53,012 bases of DNA, taken from positions 1 to 53,012 of IMG/VR virus record IMGVR_UViG_3300033571_011269. The stretch is one strand, 5' to 3'. The translations under genes were made by a program, and so were the position numbers. Shown in pieces: positions 6,070-13,922 of this stretch. The notes under the pieces are model-generated. The model had not been told where the DNA came from, searched no databases, and saw only the letters and a program-made list of their open reading frames with translations. The DNA comes from a virus. Each line of letters starts with the position of its first letter. Position 1 is the stretch's first letter.

Positions 6070-8613
6070 TCACGGTTGCGGGTTGGGGTTGATCCCCGTC
6101 CCGGTTGACATGCTGCCCTCTTGGCCAGCCGCGATCTTTGCGGCGGTGATGCGCGCCGCAGTCTCGTTGTCCTGCTGGTTCATCGCCAGACGCGCCTCGA
6201 GATCGGCGGCGTCCATCTCGCGCTCGGCTGCGATCGCCGCGCCCTCGAGTGCGATGCGCTGTTGCTCGTGCTGGCTGTCGACCGAGAGCTTCTGCTGCTC
6301 CAGCCCGAACTTCTGATTGATCTCGGCGAGGCGTGCCTGAAGCCGCTCGCGCTCGAGGGCCAGACGCTGCATGTCCGTCTGACCCTTCTGTTCGATCTTG
6401 GCCTGCTCCAGTGCGATGCGCGGGTCGGGCGGCGCGGCTGGTGCCATCATCTGCTGCAGCTGCATCATCACCTGCTGCGCCTGTTGGATCACCTGCGGCA
6501 GCTGCTCGAACAGCTCGTCTGGGTTCTCGAGGGCTGCGAAGGACGCCTCAGCCAGCGCGCGATCAAGGTCAGGCCGCGCCTCCGGCTCGTCCTCGTTCAT
6601 GCCGCGCATGAACTCGCCGACGTCCTCGCCCAGCGCGTCGCTGGCCACCATGACGGTCGCCGTGACGTACCACATGGCGAGATGCTCCTTCAGGTGATTG
6701 AGCATCACCGGCAGGTAGCTGGGCGCGATCAGCGGGTTCATGCCGAAGGTCGGCGACATCATGTACGCGATGTGCGTCTTGAGGTGCGCGATGTGGTCTT
6801 GGTCTGGGAAGGCCGTGATGGGCCTGCCGAGCGACGCGGCGACGTTCTCGTTGACCGCGTTCTGCTCCTGCGGCTCGACGGGTGGGTTGAGCAGCTCGTC
6901 GGGATTGGGGATTTTGAGCGTGTCGAGCAGACGCTCCTCGACCTTGCGCTGGTTGTACAACTGCGGCAGCGCCTCGGCGCGCTGGGTCAGGGCCTGCACC
7001 TGCGCGTAGCGTTGCGCCTCGCTGAAGATGTTCGGGTCGCTGACCGGCACGACATCGAGCACGCCGTCGAAGTCATTGCGGCTGGCGATAAGCTCGCCCG
7101 CCTCCTGCTCCAGCTGCGCGTCGTCGAGATACAGGCCGTTGAGCCGCTCGAGGGTGCGCAGCATGCGCGCCATCGCGTCGTGCAGGCGGGCGTGGATGGC
7201 CGAGTAGACGACGGCGCCCTGCTCGATCTTGGCAAGCGTGGTGCCGACCGGCGCGTTGGGGTTGCCGTCGGCGACGCTGTCGAGGCTCGCGCTGATGACG
7301 TTCTTGCCCGCGTCGACGAGAAAGCCGAGCAGGCTGAAGAGCGTCGCGTTGGGTGGGTTGTACGGCATCGGCATCGCAAGCTTGCGAATGTCGTCGACAT
7401 TGAGGCCGCCCTCGATCTCGACCGTCTCCCCCGGCTGCACCTTGATGCTCTGCCCGTTGACGCTGCCCTTGAGCTTGAGCATCGTCTGGCTGTTGGAGAT
7501 GTGCGCCGCGTCGAGCAGCGCGCGCAGGGCGCCCGTCGCGGCACCGCTTAGGCCGCCGATGATGTGCGGGAAGCCGATGGCGTACACGCCGCGCCACGGG
7601 ATGAAGGGCCACTCGATGAACCACACCAGCGGGTCGCGGCTCTCGTCGTCCTCGGCCCAGTTGCGGTAGATCGAGAGCACCTTGCCCGTCGTCTTGTCGA
7701 CAGAGATCAGGTACGGGGCCACGCCACCGTCGTCGAGTTCAACCAGAGCGTCGATCTCGTAGACGATCCGCAGGCCGTCTTCGTTGTAGCTGGTCTGGCT
7801 GCGCCCCTCGATCTTGTCGTTGGCCTTGCCGCTCTCCGACTGCTCCGGCTCCATGCCAGCGGGCGCGAGGTCGACGTCGCGGTACATGCCATCTTTTACG
7901 CGTTGCTCGTAGTCGAGCTGCGTGAGGTACTGCACGTGCGTCTTGCGCTGGGCGGTGTAGAAGTTGGTCGCCGCGAAGGGCAGCAACATCTCGTCGATCG
8001 GCACGAACATGAAGGTGGGCCGGTTGCGCTTCTCGTCCCATCCAAGCTTGAGGTACTGCGAGCCGCCGAGCGGCACCTGCGTCATGAGCTGCTCCAGCTC
8101 GGCGCGCACCTCTTGGCACTGCACGGTCATCTGCCAGTTGAGCAACTTGGTCTTGCGCGTTGCCTTGTCGATCTTCTCCGGCGTGGGAGGATCCAGCACG
8201 TTGTCCTTGGCGGGGCCGCCCGGGGGGAAGATCTCCTTCATGGCGCGCGCCGCAAAGTCGATGCAGGCCTCGGTGAGCAGGGGGTGGACGACCTTGCTGG
8301 CCCCCTCGAACTCCGCACCGCCGGGGGCGTCGTCGCCCAGACCGGTGCGGCGCAGGCCCTCCTCGTACTGCTTGTCGCGCTTGGAGCGCGCCTCCTTGTC
8401 CTTGCCGATGAGGTCGATGAAGCCGGAGGCCAGCGTCTGCAGCTCGTGCTCTGGCATGTCCTCGGCGAGGTTGGCTAAGTGGTCGCTCTCGCCCTCCTCG
8501 TCATCGTCGTCCAAGAGGCGGACGATAGCCCCGCCGTCGGGCGTGTCCTCGACGTCGTCGAACTCGGCGTCGATCGCGATCATCTCGCCTTCGGGCAGCT
8601 CGTCTTCGTCCAT
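6070..8613 (-). CDS. Portal protein (847 aa)
   Basis: Dodecameric vertex ring through which DNA is packaged. The length and composition fit large P22-type portals: an acidic N-terminal 50 residues, a body with conserved GASKVVHPLLTEACIDFAAR, PVGTTLAKIEQGAVVYSAIH (the region lining the channel) and DPNIFSEAQRYAQVQALTQ, then a C-terminal Gln/Met/Glu-rich helical barrel (about residues 690-820) typical of P22-like portals. GAGGA precedes the ATG. It follows the large terminase with a 9-bp gap, the canonical order. Function is secure from family and context; the subfamily is less certain. Confidence 0.9.
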   Translation of the reverse strand: MDEDELPEGEMIAIDAEFDDVEDTPDGGAIVRLLDDDDEEGESDHLANLAEDMPEHELQTLASGFIDLIGKDKEARSKRDKQYEEGLRRTGLGDDAPGGAEFEGASKVVHPLLTEACIDFAARAMKEIFPPGGPAKDNVLDPPTPEKIDKATRKTKLLNWQMTVQCQEVRAELEQLMTQVPLGGSQYLKLGWDEKRNRPTFMFVPIDEMLLPFAATNFYTAQRKTHVQYLTQLDYEQRVKDGMYRDVDLAPAGMEPEQSESGKANDKIEGRSQTSYNEDGLRIVYEIDALVELDDGGVAPYLISVDKTTGKVLSIYRNWAEDDESRDPLVWFIEWPFIPWRGVYAIGFPHIIGGLSGAATGALRALLDAAHISNSQTMLKLKGSVNGQSIKVQPGETVEIEGGLNVDDIRKLAMPMPYNPPNATLFSLLGFLVDAGKNVISASLDSVADGNPNAPVGTTLAKIEQGAVVYSAIHARLHDAMARMLRTLERLNGLYLDDAQLEQEAGELIASRNDFDGVLDVVPVSDPNIFSEAQRYAQVQALTQRAEALPQLYNQRKVEERLLDTLKIPNPDELLNPPVEPQEQNAVNENVAASLGRPITAFPDQDHIAHLKTHIAYMMSPTFGMNPLIAPSYLPVMLNHLKEHLAMWYVTATVMVASDALGEDVGEFMRGMNEDEPEARPDLDRALAEASFAALENPDELFEQLPQVIQQAQQVMMQLQQMMAPAAPPDPRIALEQAKIEQKGQTDMQRLALERERLQARLAEINQKFGLEQQKLSVDSQHEQQRIALEGAAIAAEREMDAADLEARLAMNQQDNETAARITAAKIAAGQEGSMSTGTGINPNPQP

Positions 8614-8622
8614 GCTCGTCCT

Positions 8623-10092
8623 CTATACCGCGTAGGGGTTCTGCGGGCGTCGCGCCGGTGGCAGCACAGCGGCAGCCTCGGGTTTCGCGTCCCTTACCAC
8701 CGTAACCAGCCCCTTGTCCACACACAGCCGCACAGCCTGCGTCATGCTGTCGACGAAGTCGTCGTGCTTGGTGCTGCCCGGGCCGGTGTACGCGCACAGC
8801 TGGGCGAGCATCGGCTCGACCCACGTGCGCGGCTTGCCGGGGTACTTGTCGCTCTCGGGCAGCCAGACGCGCCGACGGGCGAAGATGTGGCTGACCATGT
8901 GCAGGCGGGCGAGCTTGTCGGCGCGCCCCGGGTTGTAGGCGTAGGCCGTGATGCCCTCGCGATCGAGCATCTGGCGCAGGCTGATGCCGCTGCCCTTGTC
9001 CTCGATCAGGCACAGGTCGGGCTTGCGTCCCGAGGTGATCGGCTTGGCGCTGCCGAACATCGGCTTGATCAGCGCCGTGTCGTGGTCATCGCCGTAGGAC
9101 ACGTTCAGCTCGCGCTTCACGCGCCGGATCAGGTCGGGCAGGCCCAGCTGCTCTGACCAGCAGTCGAGGAGCATGAGGTGCTTGTGCCCCTCCTTGTCAG
9201 TGAACGAGCCGAGCACGACGCATGCCGAGCTGTCGGGGTCGCCGCTGCGCTTGTCGATCGTGGCCTCGGTGAAGGCCGTGTCGAGCGAGAGGATGATGAA
9301 CTCGAAGGGCGGCAGCGGGCGGCTGGCAGGCCAGAGGCGGAAGAAGCTGCGCCTGACGATGCCGCTCTCCTCGGGGTCGATCAGCTCGCCATACAGCTCC
9401 TGCCGCCCGATCGTCGTGCCCTCGTACTGCTCCAGCTGCTTGAAGAAGCTGTCGGGCAGGTTGGCCTTGTTGTCGTACGTCGATCCGCGCACGATGATGC
9501 GCCCGTCCTGCGCCGCCGTCAGCTTGCGGATGATCTCGCGCGGCTTGGGCGTCGTCGTCCACAGCACCTGCGGCTTGTCGCCCAGACGCAGACCGAACAT
9601 GGCCATGTCCCACGTCTCCTCTGCGCGCTGCCATGCGGCCAGCTCGTCGGCCCACATGCGCGTGCCCTGCGGGCCGCGCAGACGCTCGGGCTTCTCCGCG
9701 GTGAAGCCGCGGATCTTGCTCTCGCCGCCGGTGACGTTGCGCATGCGAACGAACAGGTCGGAGCGGTTGTACTCGATCACCAGCTCGGGCGGCACGACGG
9801 ACAGCAGGCCGCTCTCGCCCTCGAAGCAGGTGAACTTGACGTCGCTGTAGGTGGGCGCGACGACGTAGCTGTCGAAGCCGCTCGGGTCTTCGTACACGGC
9901 GCGCCCCATCCACTCGGCGCCGACGCGTGTCTTGCCGAAGCCACGACCGGCGAGAAAGCCCGCCTCAGTCCAGTCCGTCGTGGGGACGATCTGGTTGGGG
10001 CGGGCCGTCTCCGACCAGCTGCGCTGCCACTCGAGGAACAGCAGCTGGTGCGTGTCGAGCTGGGTGAGCTGCGCCTCGGCTAGGCCGTGCAT
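8623..10092 (-). CDS. terL: Terminase large subunit (packaging ATPase-nuclease)
   Basis: 489 residues. Walker A is AGRGFGKT at 48-55 and Walker B is MWADE at about 146-150; the RNase H-like nuclease domain supplies acidic residues at Asp271 (SLDTAF), Glu364/Asp365 (CLIEDKGSG) and Asp444-Asp448 (HDDFVD). Together these power DNA translocation through the portal and cut the concatemer. The start overlaps the DUF3310 gene by 13 bases, and no strong ribosome-binding site is seen, so coupling to that gene is likely. No motif is missing. Confidence 0.95.
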   Translation of the reverse strand: MHGLAEAQLTQLDTHQLLFLEWQRSWSETARPNQIVPTTDWTEAGFLAGRGFGKTRVGAEWMGRAVYEDPSGFDSYVVAPTYSDVKFTCFEGESGLLSVVPPELVIEYNRSDLFVRMRNVTGGESKIRGFTAEKPERLRGPQGTRMWADELAAWQRAEETWDMAMFGLRLGDKPQVLWTTTPKPREIIRKLTAAQDGRIIVRGSTYDNKANLPDSFFKQLEQYEGTTIGRQELYGELIDPEESGIVRRSFFRLWPASRPLPPFEFIILSLDTAFTEATIDKRSGDPDSSACVVLGSFTDKEGHKHLMLLDCWSEQLGLPDLIRRVKRELNVSYGDDHDTALIKPMFGSAKPITSGRKPDLCLIEDKGSGISLRQMLDREGITAYAYNPGRADKLARLHMVSHIFARRRVWLPESDKYPGKPRTWVEPMLAQLCAYTGPGSTKHDDFVDSMTQAVRLCVDKGLVTVVRDAKPEAAAVLPPARRPQNPYAV

Positions 10093-10367
10093 CCGCCACG
10101 CCGCTCGATCTCGCGCTCGATGTACCAGCGGGCCTTCTTGAGATCCTCGATCGCGTCGTGCTTCAGGTCGGCGCGCCAGATGTACTTGACGGCGTTGCCG
10201 AGGCAGAAGCCCATGTGCTCGGTGATCTGGATCGCCTCGATGCCGCTCGGGTGCGACGTGTAGTGCGGCGGGTGGTTGACAGGATCGGCTGCCGCGGCCC
10301 CGTGCCCCTCGAGGAAGGCCTTAGCCTTGTCGCCGTAAAGCGTGTGCTCGCATGCGTATGGGTTCAT
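10080..10367 (-). CDS. DUF3310 (SaV-like) phage protein
   Basis: 95 residues from the ATG at 10367, preceded by a perfect AGGAGG; an upstream in-frame start would run into the terminase small subunit gene. The DUF3310 signature is complete: DPVNHPPHYTSHPSGIEAI, then CLGNAVKYIWRA and the C-terminal DLKKARWYIEREIERR. The family is widespread in phages; some members have been linked with nucleotide kinase-type proteins, but a function for this short form is not established. Its place between the two terminase genes is unusual and may reflect a role in late development or simple insertion. Confidence 0.85.
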   Translation of the reverse strand: MNPYACEHTLYGDKAKAFLEGHGAAAADPVNHPPHYTSHPSGIEAIQITEHMGFCLGNAVKYIWRADLKHDAIEDLKKARWYIEREIERRGGCTA

Positions 10368-10383
10368 GATCCACCTCCTGAAG

Positions 10384-10845
10384 TCAGTCGGCAGCCTTGG
10401 CCGCCCGTAGTGCAGCCGCAAGTTGGACAGTCAGGGCGGCGGTGTCAACCCCGCCCTCCACTTTGAGGGCCTCGCCCTCGCGGTTGCCGATCGAGAGCTG
10501 CTGCTTGTCGCCGTAGCGGGAGGGGTCGAGGTGCGCGATCGTCTTGAGGCGCAGATCAGTGCGCAGCTTCTGCCACGCCACGTAGCCCGCGTCGATGCGG
10601 CCCGCGGCACGCTCGGGGCGCTGGTCAGCGATGTCGATGATCTCGTCGGCGAGAGCCTCCGCGCCCATCTTGCGCGCGTCGTCATAGCGCGCGGCGAACT
10701 CCTCGTCCTGCTTGCGCCAGCGCATGATCGTGATGCGTGCGGGCATGCCCTTGACGCGGCACAGGCTCGACAGGGTCTGGCCCGACGCGATGCGGGTCAG
10801 GATCATGTCCTCGATCTCTTCGGTGCGGGTGGTTGGTGCTGCCAT
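10384..10845 (-). CDS. terS: Terminase small subunit (Sf6/P22-like)
   Basis: Residues EEIEDMILTRIASGQTLSSL followed by CRVKGMPARITIMRWRKQDEEF form a helix-turn-helix of the kind used to bind the packaging site; the remainder is helical (oligomerisation) with the family's LDPSRYGDKQQ. About 153 residues from the ATG at 10845, chosen because MAAPTTRTEE is a typical start. An in-frame ATG at 10917 has AGGTG in front and would add 24 Arg/Pro-containing residues, so the start is uncertain. It is the first gene of the late operon, immediately downstream of the iteron region. Confidence 0.85.
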   Translation of the reverse strand: MAAPTTRTEEIEDMILTRIASGQTLSSLCRVKGMPARITIMRWRKQDEEFAARYDDARKMGAEALADEIIDIADQRPERAAGRIDAGYVAWQKLRTDLRLKTIAHLDPSRYGDKQQLSIGNREGEALKVEGGVDTAALTVQLAAALRAAKAAD

Positions 10846-10942
10846 GCGGCGGGGTATACGCCGTTCGAGGGGCGCTGTCAAAAGACTCGCGCACAAGTCT
10901 GGGACGCAAACTTTCATTACTTCACCTGCAAGTGGCCGTTAC

Positions 10943-11206
10943 ACTTGCAGCATTAGCAGCAGCATTAGCAGCAGCATTTGCAGCATTTGCAGCGGCTAGA
11001 GGGGGTGCGCACCATTTGCAGCAGCATTTGCAGCATCATTTGCAGCAGGGCTGGGTACCCCCTATGGGGGTATCCCCTAGCGCCGTGCTGCAAAAGTTGC
11101 GTTTGCCAGAAATACATCATTTGCACCATTTAGATTATGCTGCAAATGCTGCATACTTAAAAATCAAGCACTTACGGCAAGCCCCTAAATGCTGCAAATG
11201 CTGCAT
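10943..11206. repeat. Iteron cluster in both orientations, candidate replication origin/operator
   Basis: Positions 10846-11223 carry no gene. GCAGCATTTGCAGCAT occurs at 10971-10986 and again exactly 50 bases later at 11021-11036. Its reverse complement occurs inside two identical 18-bp copies, ATGCTGCAAATGCTGCAT, at 11137-11154 and 52 bases later at 11189-11206. Degenerate partial copies (GCAGCATTA, TTGCAGCA, GTGCTGCAAAA) lie between. The segment 11100-11215 is clearly A/T-richer than its surroundings, resembling an unwinding element. Directly repeated sites about five helical turns apart plus inverted sites suggest initiator or regulator binding. Origin function is inference. Confidence 0.7.
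11056..11072. promoter_or_regulatory. G/C palindrome in the middle of the iteron cluster
   Basis: TACCCCC (11056-11062) and GGGGGTA (11066-11072) form a perfect 7-bp inverted repeat around TAT, followed by a half repeat GTATCCCC. It separates forward-oriented from reverse-oriented iterons. It could be a protein-binding site or a cruciform within an origin; no function can be read directly. Confidence 0.5.
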
Positions 11207-11223
11207 CCTTACAATTCAGCGGG

Positions 11224-11748
11224 TTACTCGAAGAATATCACCCTGTCGCCCACGAGCCGCAGCGGCCCGCCCTTTTCTCGGCTCAGGTTGTACAGCGCAC
11301 GCGCCACCACTTGTCTGCGCGTGTCTCGTTTGCCTTTCGCCGGAGCATCCAACATGCCTGTCGCGCGTTCGATCAGCTCGGCTGCCGGAACCACAGTGTC
11401 GGTAAACGTGTGCATCGCTTCGATGATGCGCGTTTCGATCCGCCCACGCCGCTTGACCGCGGGCGCGCCGACGCCGCTCTCGGGCGCGACATAATCGTGC
11501 CGATCGTACCGTTCCGATGCACAGAACGGGCAATTCTCGATCAACCCCTTCGGGTGCGTCGGGCTGTGCTGGTAGAACTCCGTGCCGCACGCAGCACAGT
11601 TGCTCCTCCATACAAGGCCCATCGGCTTCGACGTGTCGCCGTCGCTCCATAACTGCGTCGCCGCGACTATGAACGTCTGCGCGCCGCTGCGCACGATCGT
11701 CCCGGGTTTCGCGCCTCGCGGGTGGTCTCTTGTAAACTCCTCGAACAT
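11224..11748 (-). CDS. Zinc-finger protein sharing its C-terminal module with the phage primase-helicase
   Basis: 174 residues from the ATG at 11748 (AGGAG eight bases upstream). The N-terminal half holds a four-cysteine zinc site, Cys51/Cys54 and Cys73/Cys76. The C-terminal about 78 residues (AVKRRGRIETRIIEAM to the terminal RVIFFE) are nearly the same as the end of the primase-helicase encoded at 20774-22771, including GKRDTRRQ and NLSREK, and the DNA is also highly similar, so a duplication is clear. The module looks like a winged-helix DNA binder (inference). The gene ends 18 bases from the iterons, suggesting that it binds them as initiator accessory or regulator. Confidence 0.75.
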   Translation of the reverse strand: MFEEFTRDHPRGAKPGTIVRSGAQTFIVAATQLWSDGDTSKPMGLVWRSNCAACGTEFYQHSPTHPKGLIENCPFCASERYDRHDYVAPESGVGAPAVKRRGRIETRIIEAMHTFTDTVVPAAELIERATGMLDAPAKGKRDTRRQVVARALYNLSREKGGPLRLVGDRVIFFE

Positions 11749-11782
11749 GGCTGTCTCCTTGTGTTGAGCCGACGGCACAAGT

Positions 11783-11794
11783 GCAACATGTTGC
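11783..11794. promoter_or_regulatory. Perfect 12-bp palindrome in the divergent promoter region
   Basis: GCAACATGTTGC lies between the divergent starts at 11748 (minus) and 11890 (plus). A second TTGCAA follows at 11800-11805. It is well placed to act as an operator controlling both directions. Binding partner unknown. Confidence 0.45.
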
Positions 11795-11825
11795 GCCGTG
11801 TTGCAATAGCTAAAATATCTTTCAA

Positions 11826-11889
11826 TCACCGCTTGCAATGCTCTGCGAATCGGCTAGGAGAGGTCATCAGCAACGAAAGGACGACCGAC
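11826..11889 (+). promoter_or_regulatory. Early leader element, copy 1
   Basis: TCAATCACCGCTTGCAA dyad with TTGCAA at 11833-11838, 15-base spacer, CTAGGAG box, then TCATCAGCAAC and the ribosome-binding stretch before the ATG at 11890. The same order recurs at six other operon starts. The TTGCAA and CTAGGA boxes occupy -35/-10-like positions, so a promoter is the simplest reading. Confidence 0.7.
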
Positions 11890-12276
11890 ATGACCATCAT
11901 CAAGCCCATCCGCGCATTCGATACCTTCCACACCAACATCGACGATCTGCCCGAGGGCGACTACGTCACCCAGACCGGCTACACCGACAAGCACCCGTGG
12001 AAGGTCATCGCGTCGACGGCCACCACCCTCACCATCCAAGAGGTGCTGACCGAGCGCGATCCGTCGTGGAAGCCTGAGATCATCCCCGGCGGCTTCGCGG
12101 GCCACTGCACCAATCAGGACGAGCAGCGCCACCGCTACGTCGGCCTGAGCGATCGCACTGCCAAGATCCGCCTGCGCAAGAGCCGCTACTGCGGCAGCGA
12201 CAAGCTGTGGGCCAACCCGATGCTGGGCGAGTTCATCGCCAACGGCGCCGTTGAGTTCTACGACTACAACTTCTGA
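11890..12276 (+). CDS. Conserved phage protein of unknown function, first early gene (128 aa)
   Basis: First gene of the rightward arm. The start at 11890 was chosen because it follows the shared leader; upstream in-frame starts lie inside the promoter. The protein has a short N-terminal extension, then GDYVTQTGYTDKHPWKVIAS, a central PEIIPGGFAGHCTNQDEQRH and the C-terminal EFYDYNF. This pattern recurs in small phage proteins that adopt an all-beta fold. No catalytic residues or membrane segments. Being first after the divergent control region suggests strong early expression. Confidence 0.7.
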   Translation: MTIIKPIRAFDTFHTNIDDLPEGDYVTQTGYTDKHPWKVIASTATTLTIQEVLTERDPSWKPEIIPGGFAGHCTNQDEQRHRYVGLSDRTAKIRLRKSRYCGSDKLWANPMLGEFIANGAVEFYDYNF

Positions 12277-12285
12277 GCCTTAGAG

Positions 12286-12320
12286 CAGAGCCTATGCAAT
12301 CACCGCTTGCATAGGCTCTG
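12286..12320. promoter_or_regulatory. 14-bp perfect hairpin overlapping early leader copy 2
   Basis: CAGAGCCTATGCAA (12286-12299) and TTGCATAGGCTCTG (12307-12320) are exact inverted arms around TCACCGC. It begins ten bases after the stop of the first early gene and includes the -35-like TTGCAT of the next leader. It may both end upstream transcription and serve as an operator; there is no T-tract, so intrinsic termination is uncertain. Confidence 0.55.
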
Positions 12321-12360
12321 CGAATCGGCTAGGAGAGGTCATCAGCAACGGAGACTACCC
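12300..12360 (+). promoter_or_regulatory. Early leader element, copy 2
   Basis: TCACCGCTTGCAT, spacer, CGGCTAGGAGAGG and TCATCAGCAACGGAG before the ATG at 12361. From CTCTGCGAATCGG to ATCAGCAAC it is identical to copy 1 over about 35 bases. Likely promoter plus ribosome-binding leader. Confidence 0.7.
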
Positions 12361-12552
12361 ATGATCATCCACCGCCTTTCCCCCGGCATCTACGACGTCA
12401 CCGTCGGCACCACGAATTACGAGGTCGAGCAGTACCCTGACGGCAACTGGTTGGTCTTCCTAACCCTCGAGCATGGTCGTGATTTCATCAACGACTTCGC
12501 CACCAAGCGCGCCGCTGTCGCCGCCATCCGCAGTTGGAGCACGCAGCCATGA
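12361..12552 (+). CDS. Small early protein (63 aa)
   Basis: The start at 12361 follows the GGAG of leader copy 2. Short all-beta-looking protein (IIHRLSPGIYDVTVG, then NWLVFL) ending in a helix. Its stop overlaps the next start (ATGA). No recognised family; probably one of the many small early host-interaction proteins of this arm. Confidence 0.65.
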   Translation: MIIHRLSPGIYDVTVGTTNYEVEQYPDGNWLVFLTLEHGRDFINDFATKRAAVAAIRSWSTQP

Positions 12553-12749
12553 TCGACCGCATCATCCACCTCCGCCCTCGCCTGTGGCAGCACGAGCTGA
12601 CCGGCCTGCGCATCCGTCTGCCCGACGACAAGCGCACGTTCCGTGTCGTGAAGCTCGACGCTGATGGCTATGAGGTCGAGGCCACCAGCCGCCGCTTTCG
12701 CAGCCTCTACACCGCCCACAGCTGGTGCAGCCAGCAGACAGGAGCATAA
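12549..12749 (+). CDS. Small early protein (66 aa)
   Basis: Starts in the ATGA overlap with the preceding gene. Arg-rich, with RPRLWQHELTGLRIRLPDDK and a C-terminal single Cys. Basic charge suggests nucleic acid or membrane contact, but no family is recognised. Confidence 0.6.
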   Translation: MIDRIIHLRPRLWQHELTGLRIRLPDDKRTFRVVKLDADGYEVEATSRRFRSLYTAHSWCSQQTGA

Positions 12750-12753
12750 GACC

Positions 12754-12984
12754 ATGATCACCATCCGCGAATACTTCACCGATCCCGATCGCCCCACCTT
12801 CCTGCGCTTCGGCGCGTTGGTCAACCGCCAGCTCGTCGAGCGTTGCGGCCTCGGCGTGCTCGATCTGCCCGATCAGGACTACAGCAGCCTGCACGAGGAC
12901 TGGGACGGCACTGACCGGCACGCCTTCGAGATGGCCGACGAGATCCTCGAGAGCGAGGGCTTTGACTTCGGAGACGACTGGTGA
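12754..12984 (+). CDS. Small acidic early protein (76 aa)
   Basis: ATG at 12754 with a GGAGCA site upstream. Starts MITIREYFTDPDRPTFLRFG and ends in a strongly acidic helix (DEILESEGFDFGDDW). Acidic C-termini of this sort are found in DNA-mimic and inhibitor proteins, but I cannot assign a function. Its stop overlaps the following GTG start. Confidence 0.6.
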   Translation: MITIREYFTDPDRPTFLRFGALVNRQLVERCGLGVLDLPDQDYSSLHEDWDGTDRHAFEMADEILESEGFDFGDDW

Positions 12985-13127
12985 GCGACGCCGAGTACAT
13001 ACGCCGGTGCGAGCATATGCGCATCGCCTCCGCCCAGCTGCGCGACGCCATTCTGCTCGCGCGGCGCGGCATCAACCCCCACACGCCTGACTGGCCGTAC
13101 CGGCTGCCCAAGGGGATAAGATCGTGA
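12981..13127 (+). CDS. Very small early protein (48 aa)
   Basis: GTG start at 12981 overlaps the preceding stop (GTGA), and its own stop overlaps the next GTG at 13124. The peptide is a basic helix (AEYIRRCEHMRIASAQLRDA) followed by a Pro-rich tail. Perfect chaining of starts and stops supports a real gene. No family recognised. Confidence 0.55.
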   Translation: MSDAEYIRRCEHMRIASAQLRDAILLARRGINPHTPDWPYRLPKGIRS

Positions 13128-13516
13128 CCCAACTACCCAACACCCCCGACAAGCTGCGCCAGCTCATTGAACAGGCTCAGGCCAAGCTTGAGCGGCTGGA
13201 GAGCCGCCCTGTACCTCGGGAGGCGATACGAGCGTACCGCGGCCTGTGTAACAGTACCGACAGCGGGGAGGCTATCGAGCGCGGCCTGCGCGCCGCGTAC
13301 CCGATCTTGCAGGCGGCGTGGGAGAGCGACGGCTGGATCGACTGGGCTGGCGGTGAGTGCCCAGTCGACGATCATCAGGTCGTCGAGGTCAAGTTCCGCG
13401 ATGGCTGCATGTTCCGTTGCCGCGCTGGTGATTACGCGTGGTTCCACGACGGGTCTGAGACGCGGCAAGGCAACGGCGACATCGTTGCCTACCGCGTCGA
13501 GGAGGAAGACAGTTAG
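13124..13516 (+). CDS. Conserved phage protein with WIDW..GECPVD domain (130 aa)
   Basis: An N-terminal coiled coil (about residues 8-30) is followed by a compact domain, residues 68-128: GWIDWAGGECPVDDHQVVEV, then KFRDG, AWFH and DIVAYRV. This beta-rich domain appears in many phage early genes without known function (family recollection). GTG start at 13124 by overlap with the upstream stop. Last gene of its operon: leader copy 3 follows. Confidence 0.7.
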   Translation: MTQLPNTPDKLRQLIEQAQAKLERLESRPVPREAIRAYRGLCNSTDSGEAIERGLRAAYPILQAAWESDGWIDWAGGECPVDDHQVVEVKFRDGCMFRCRAGDYAWFHDGSETRQGNGDIVAYRVEEEDS

Positions 13517-13579
13517 GGCTTGCAATACCCTGCGGATCAGTTAAGAAGGCTCATCAGCAAACGAATCAGGAGCAACACA
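13516..13579 (+). promoter_or_regulatory. Early leader element, copy 3
   Basis: TTGCAA at 13520-13525, ATACCCTGCGGATCAG spacer, TTAAGAAGG box, then CTCATCAGCAAACGAATCAGGAG before the ATG at 13580. Same architecture as copies 1 and 2 with diverged spacer. Confidence 0.65.
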
Positions 13580-13918
13580 ATGAGCAACGGCATCCAACAT
13601 CGCATCGGCAACTATCACTACGCGGACGGCGCCATGCGCCGCCGCACGGTGAACGGCATCGACTACATCGTCGGCATCGCCGGTGCCTACAACGCCTACG
13701 GCCTCATCGGCCCGGAGCACAACGGCATCTTCATCCTCGACGACACCAGCAAGGTCGTCGTCCTCGATCGCGACACCGAGATCTCCTCGGGCTACCACGG
13801 CCCGTCGCAGGCGCAGTGGGATCGGCTCAAGGAGCTGATGACCTGTTCGCCCAAGGCCTTCTACGCCGAACTTCTCACCAACCCCCGCAGCCGTCTGGCT
13901 GCCCACGTGGAGGATTGA
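13580..13918 (+). CDS. Early protein of unknown function (112 aa)
   Basis: ATG at 13580, eight bases after CAGGAG in leader copy 3. Beta-rich N-terminal part (HRIGNYHYADGAMRRRTVNG, then IDYIVGIAGAYNAYGLIG), a middle with FILDDTSKVVVLDRD, and a helical C-terminus (WDRLKELMTCSPKAFYAELL). The helical part looks like a small interaction domain. No family recognised. Confidence 0.65.
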   Translation: MSNGIQHRIGNYHYADGAMRRRTVNGIDYIVGIAGAYNAYGLIGPEHNGIFILDDTSKVVVLDRDTEISSGYHGPSQAQWDRLKELMTCSPKAFYAELLTNPRSRLAAHVED

Positions 13919-13922
13919 TCTG

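Noticed and set aside
3328-8478. Long plus-strand open frames opposite the scaffold, portal and terminase genes (for example 3328-4911, 6121-7551)
   Set aside because: They are antisense reflections of GC-rich coding DNA: Leu/Val/Arg/His-heavy translations, no ribosome-binding sites, and complete overlap with well-supported genes.
10846-10917. Longer N-terminus of the terminase small subunit from 10917
   Set aside because: The added 24 residues contain two Cys and several Arg/Pro with no family likeness; kept only as an alternative because AGGTG precedes that ATG.
10943-11206. CRISPR-like array
   Set aside because: Repeats are 16 bp, in both orientations and irregularly spaced without unique spacers; no cas genes are present. 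Iterons are the better explanation.
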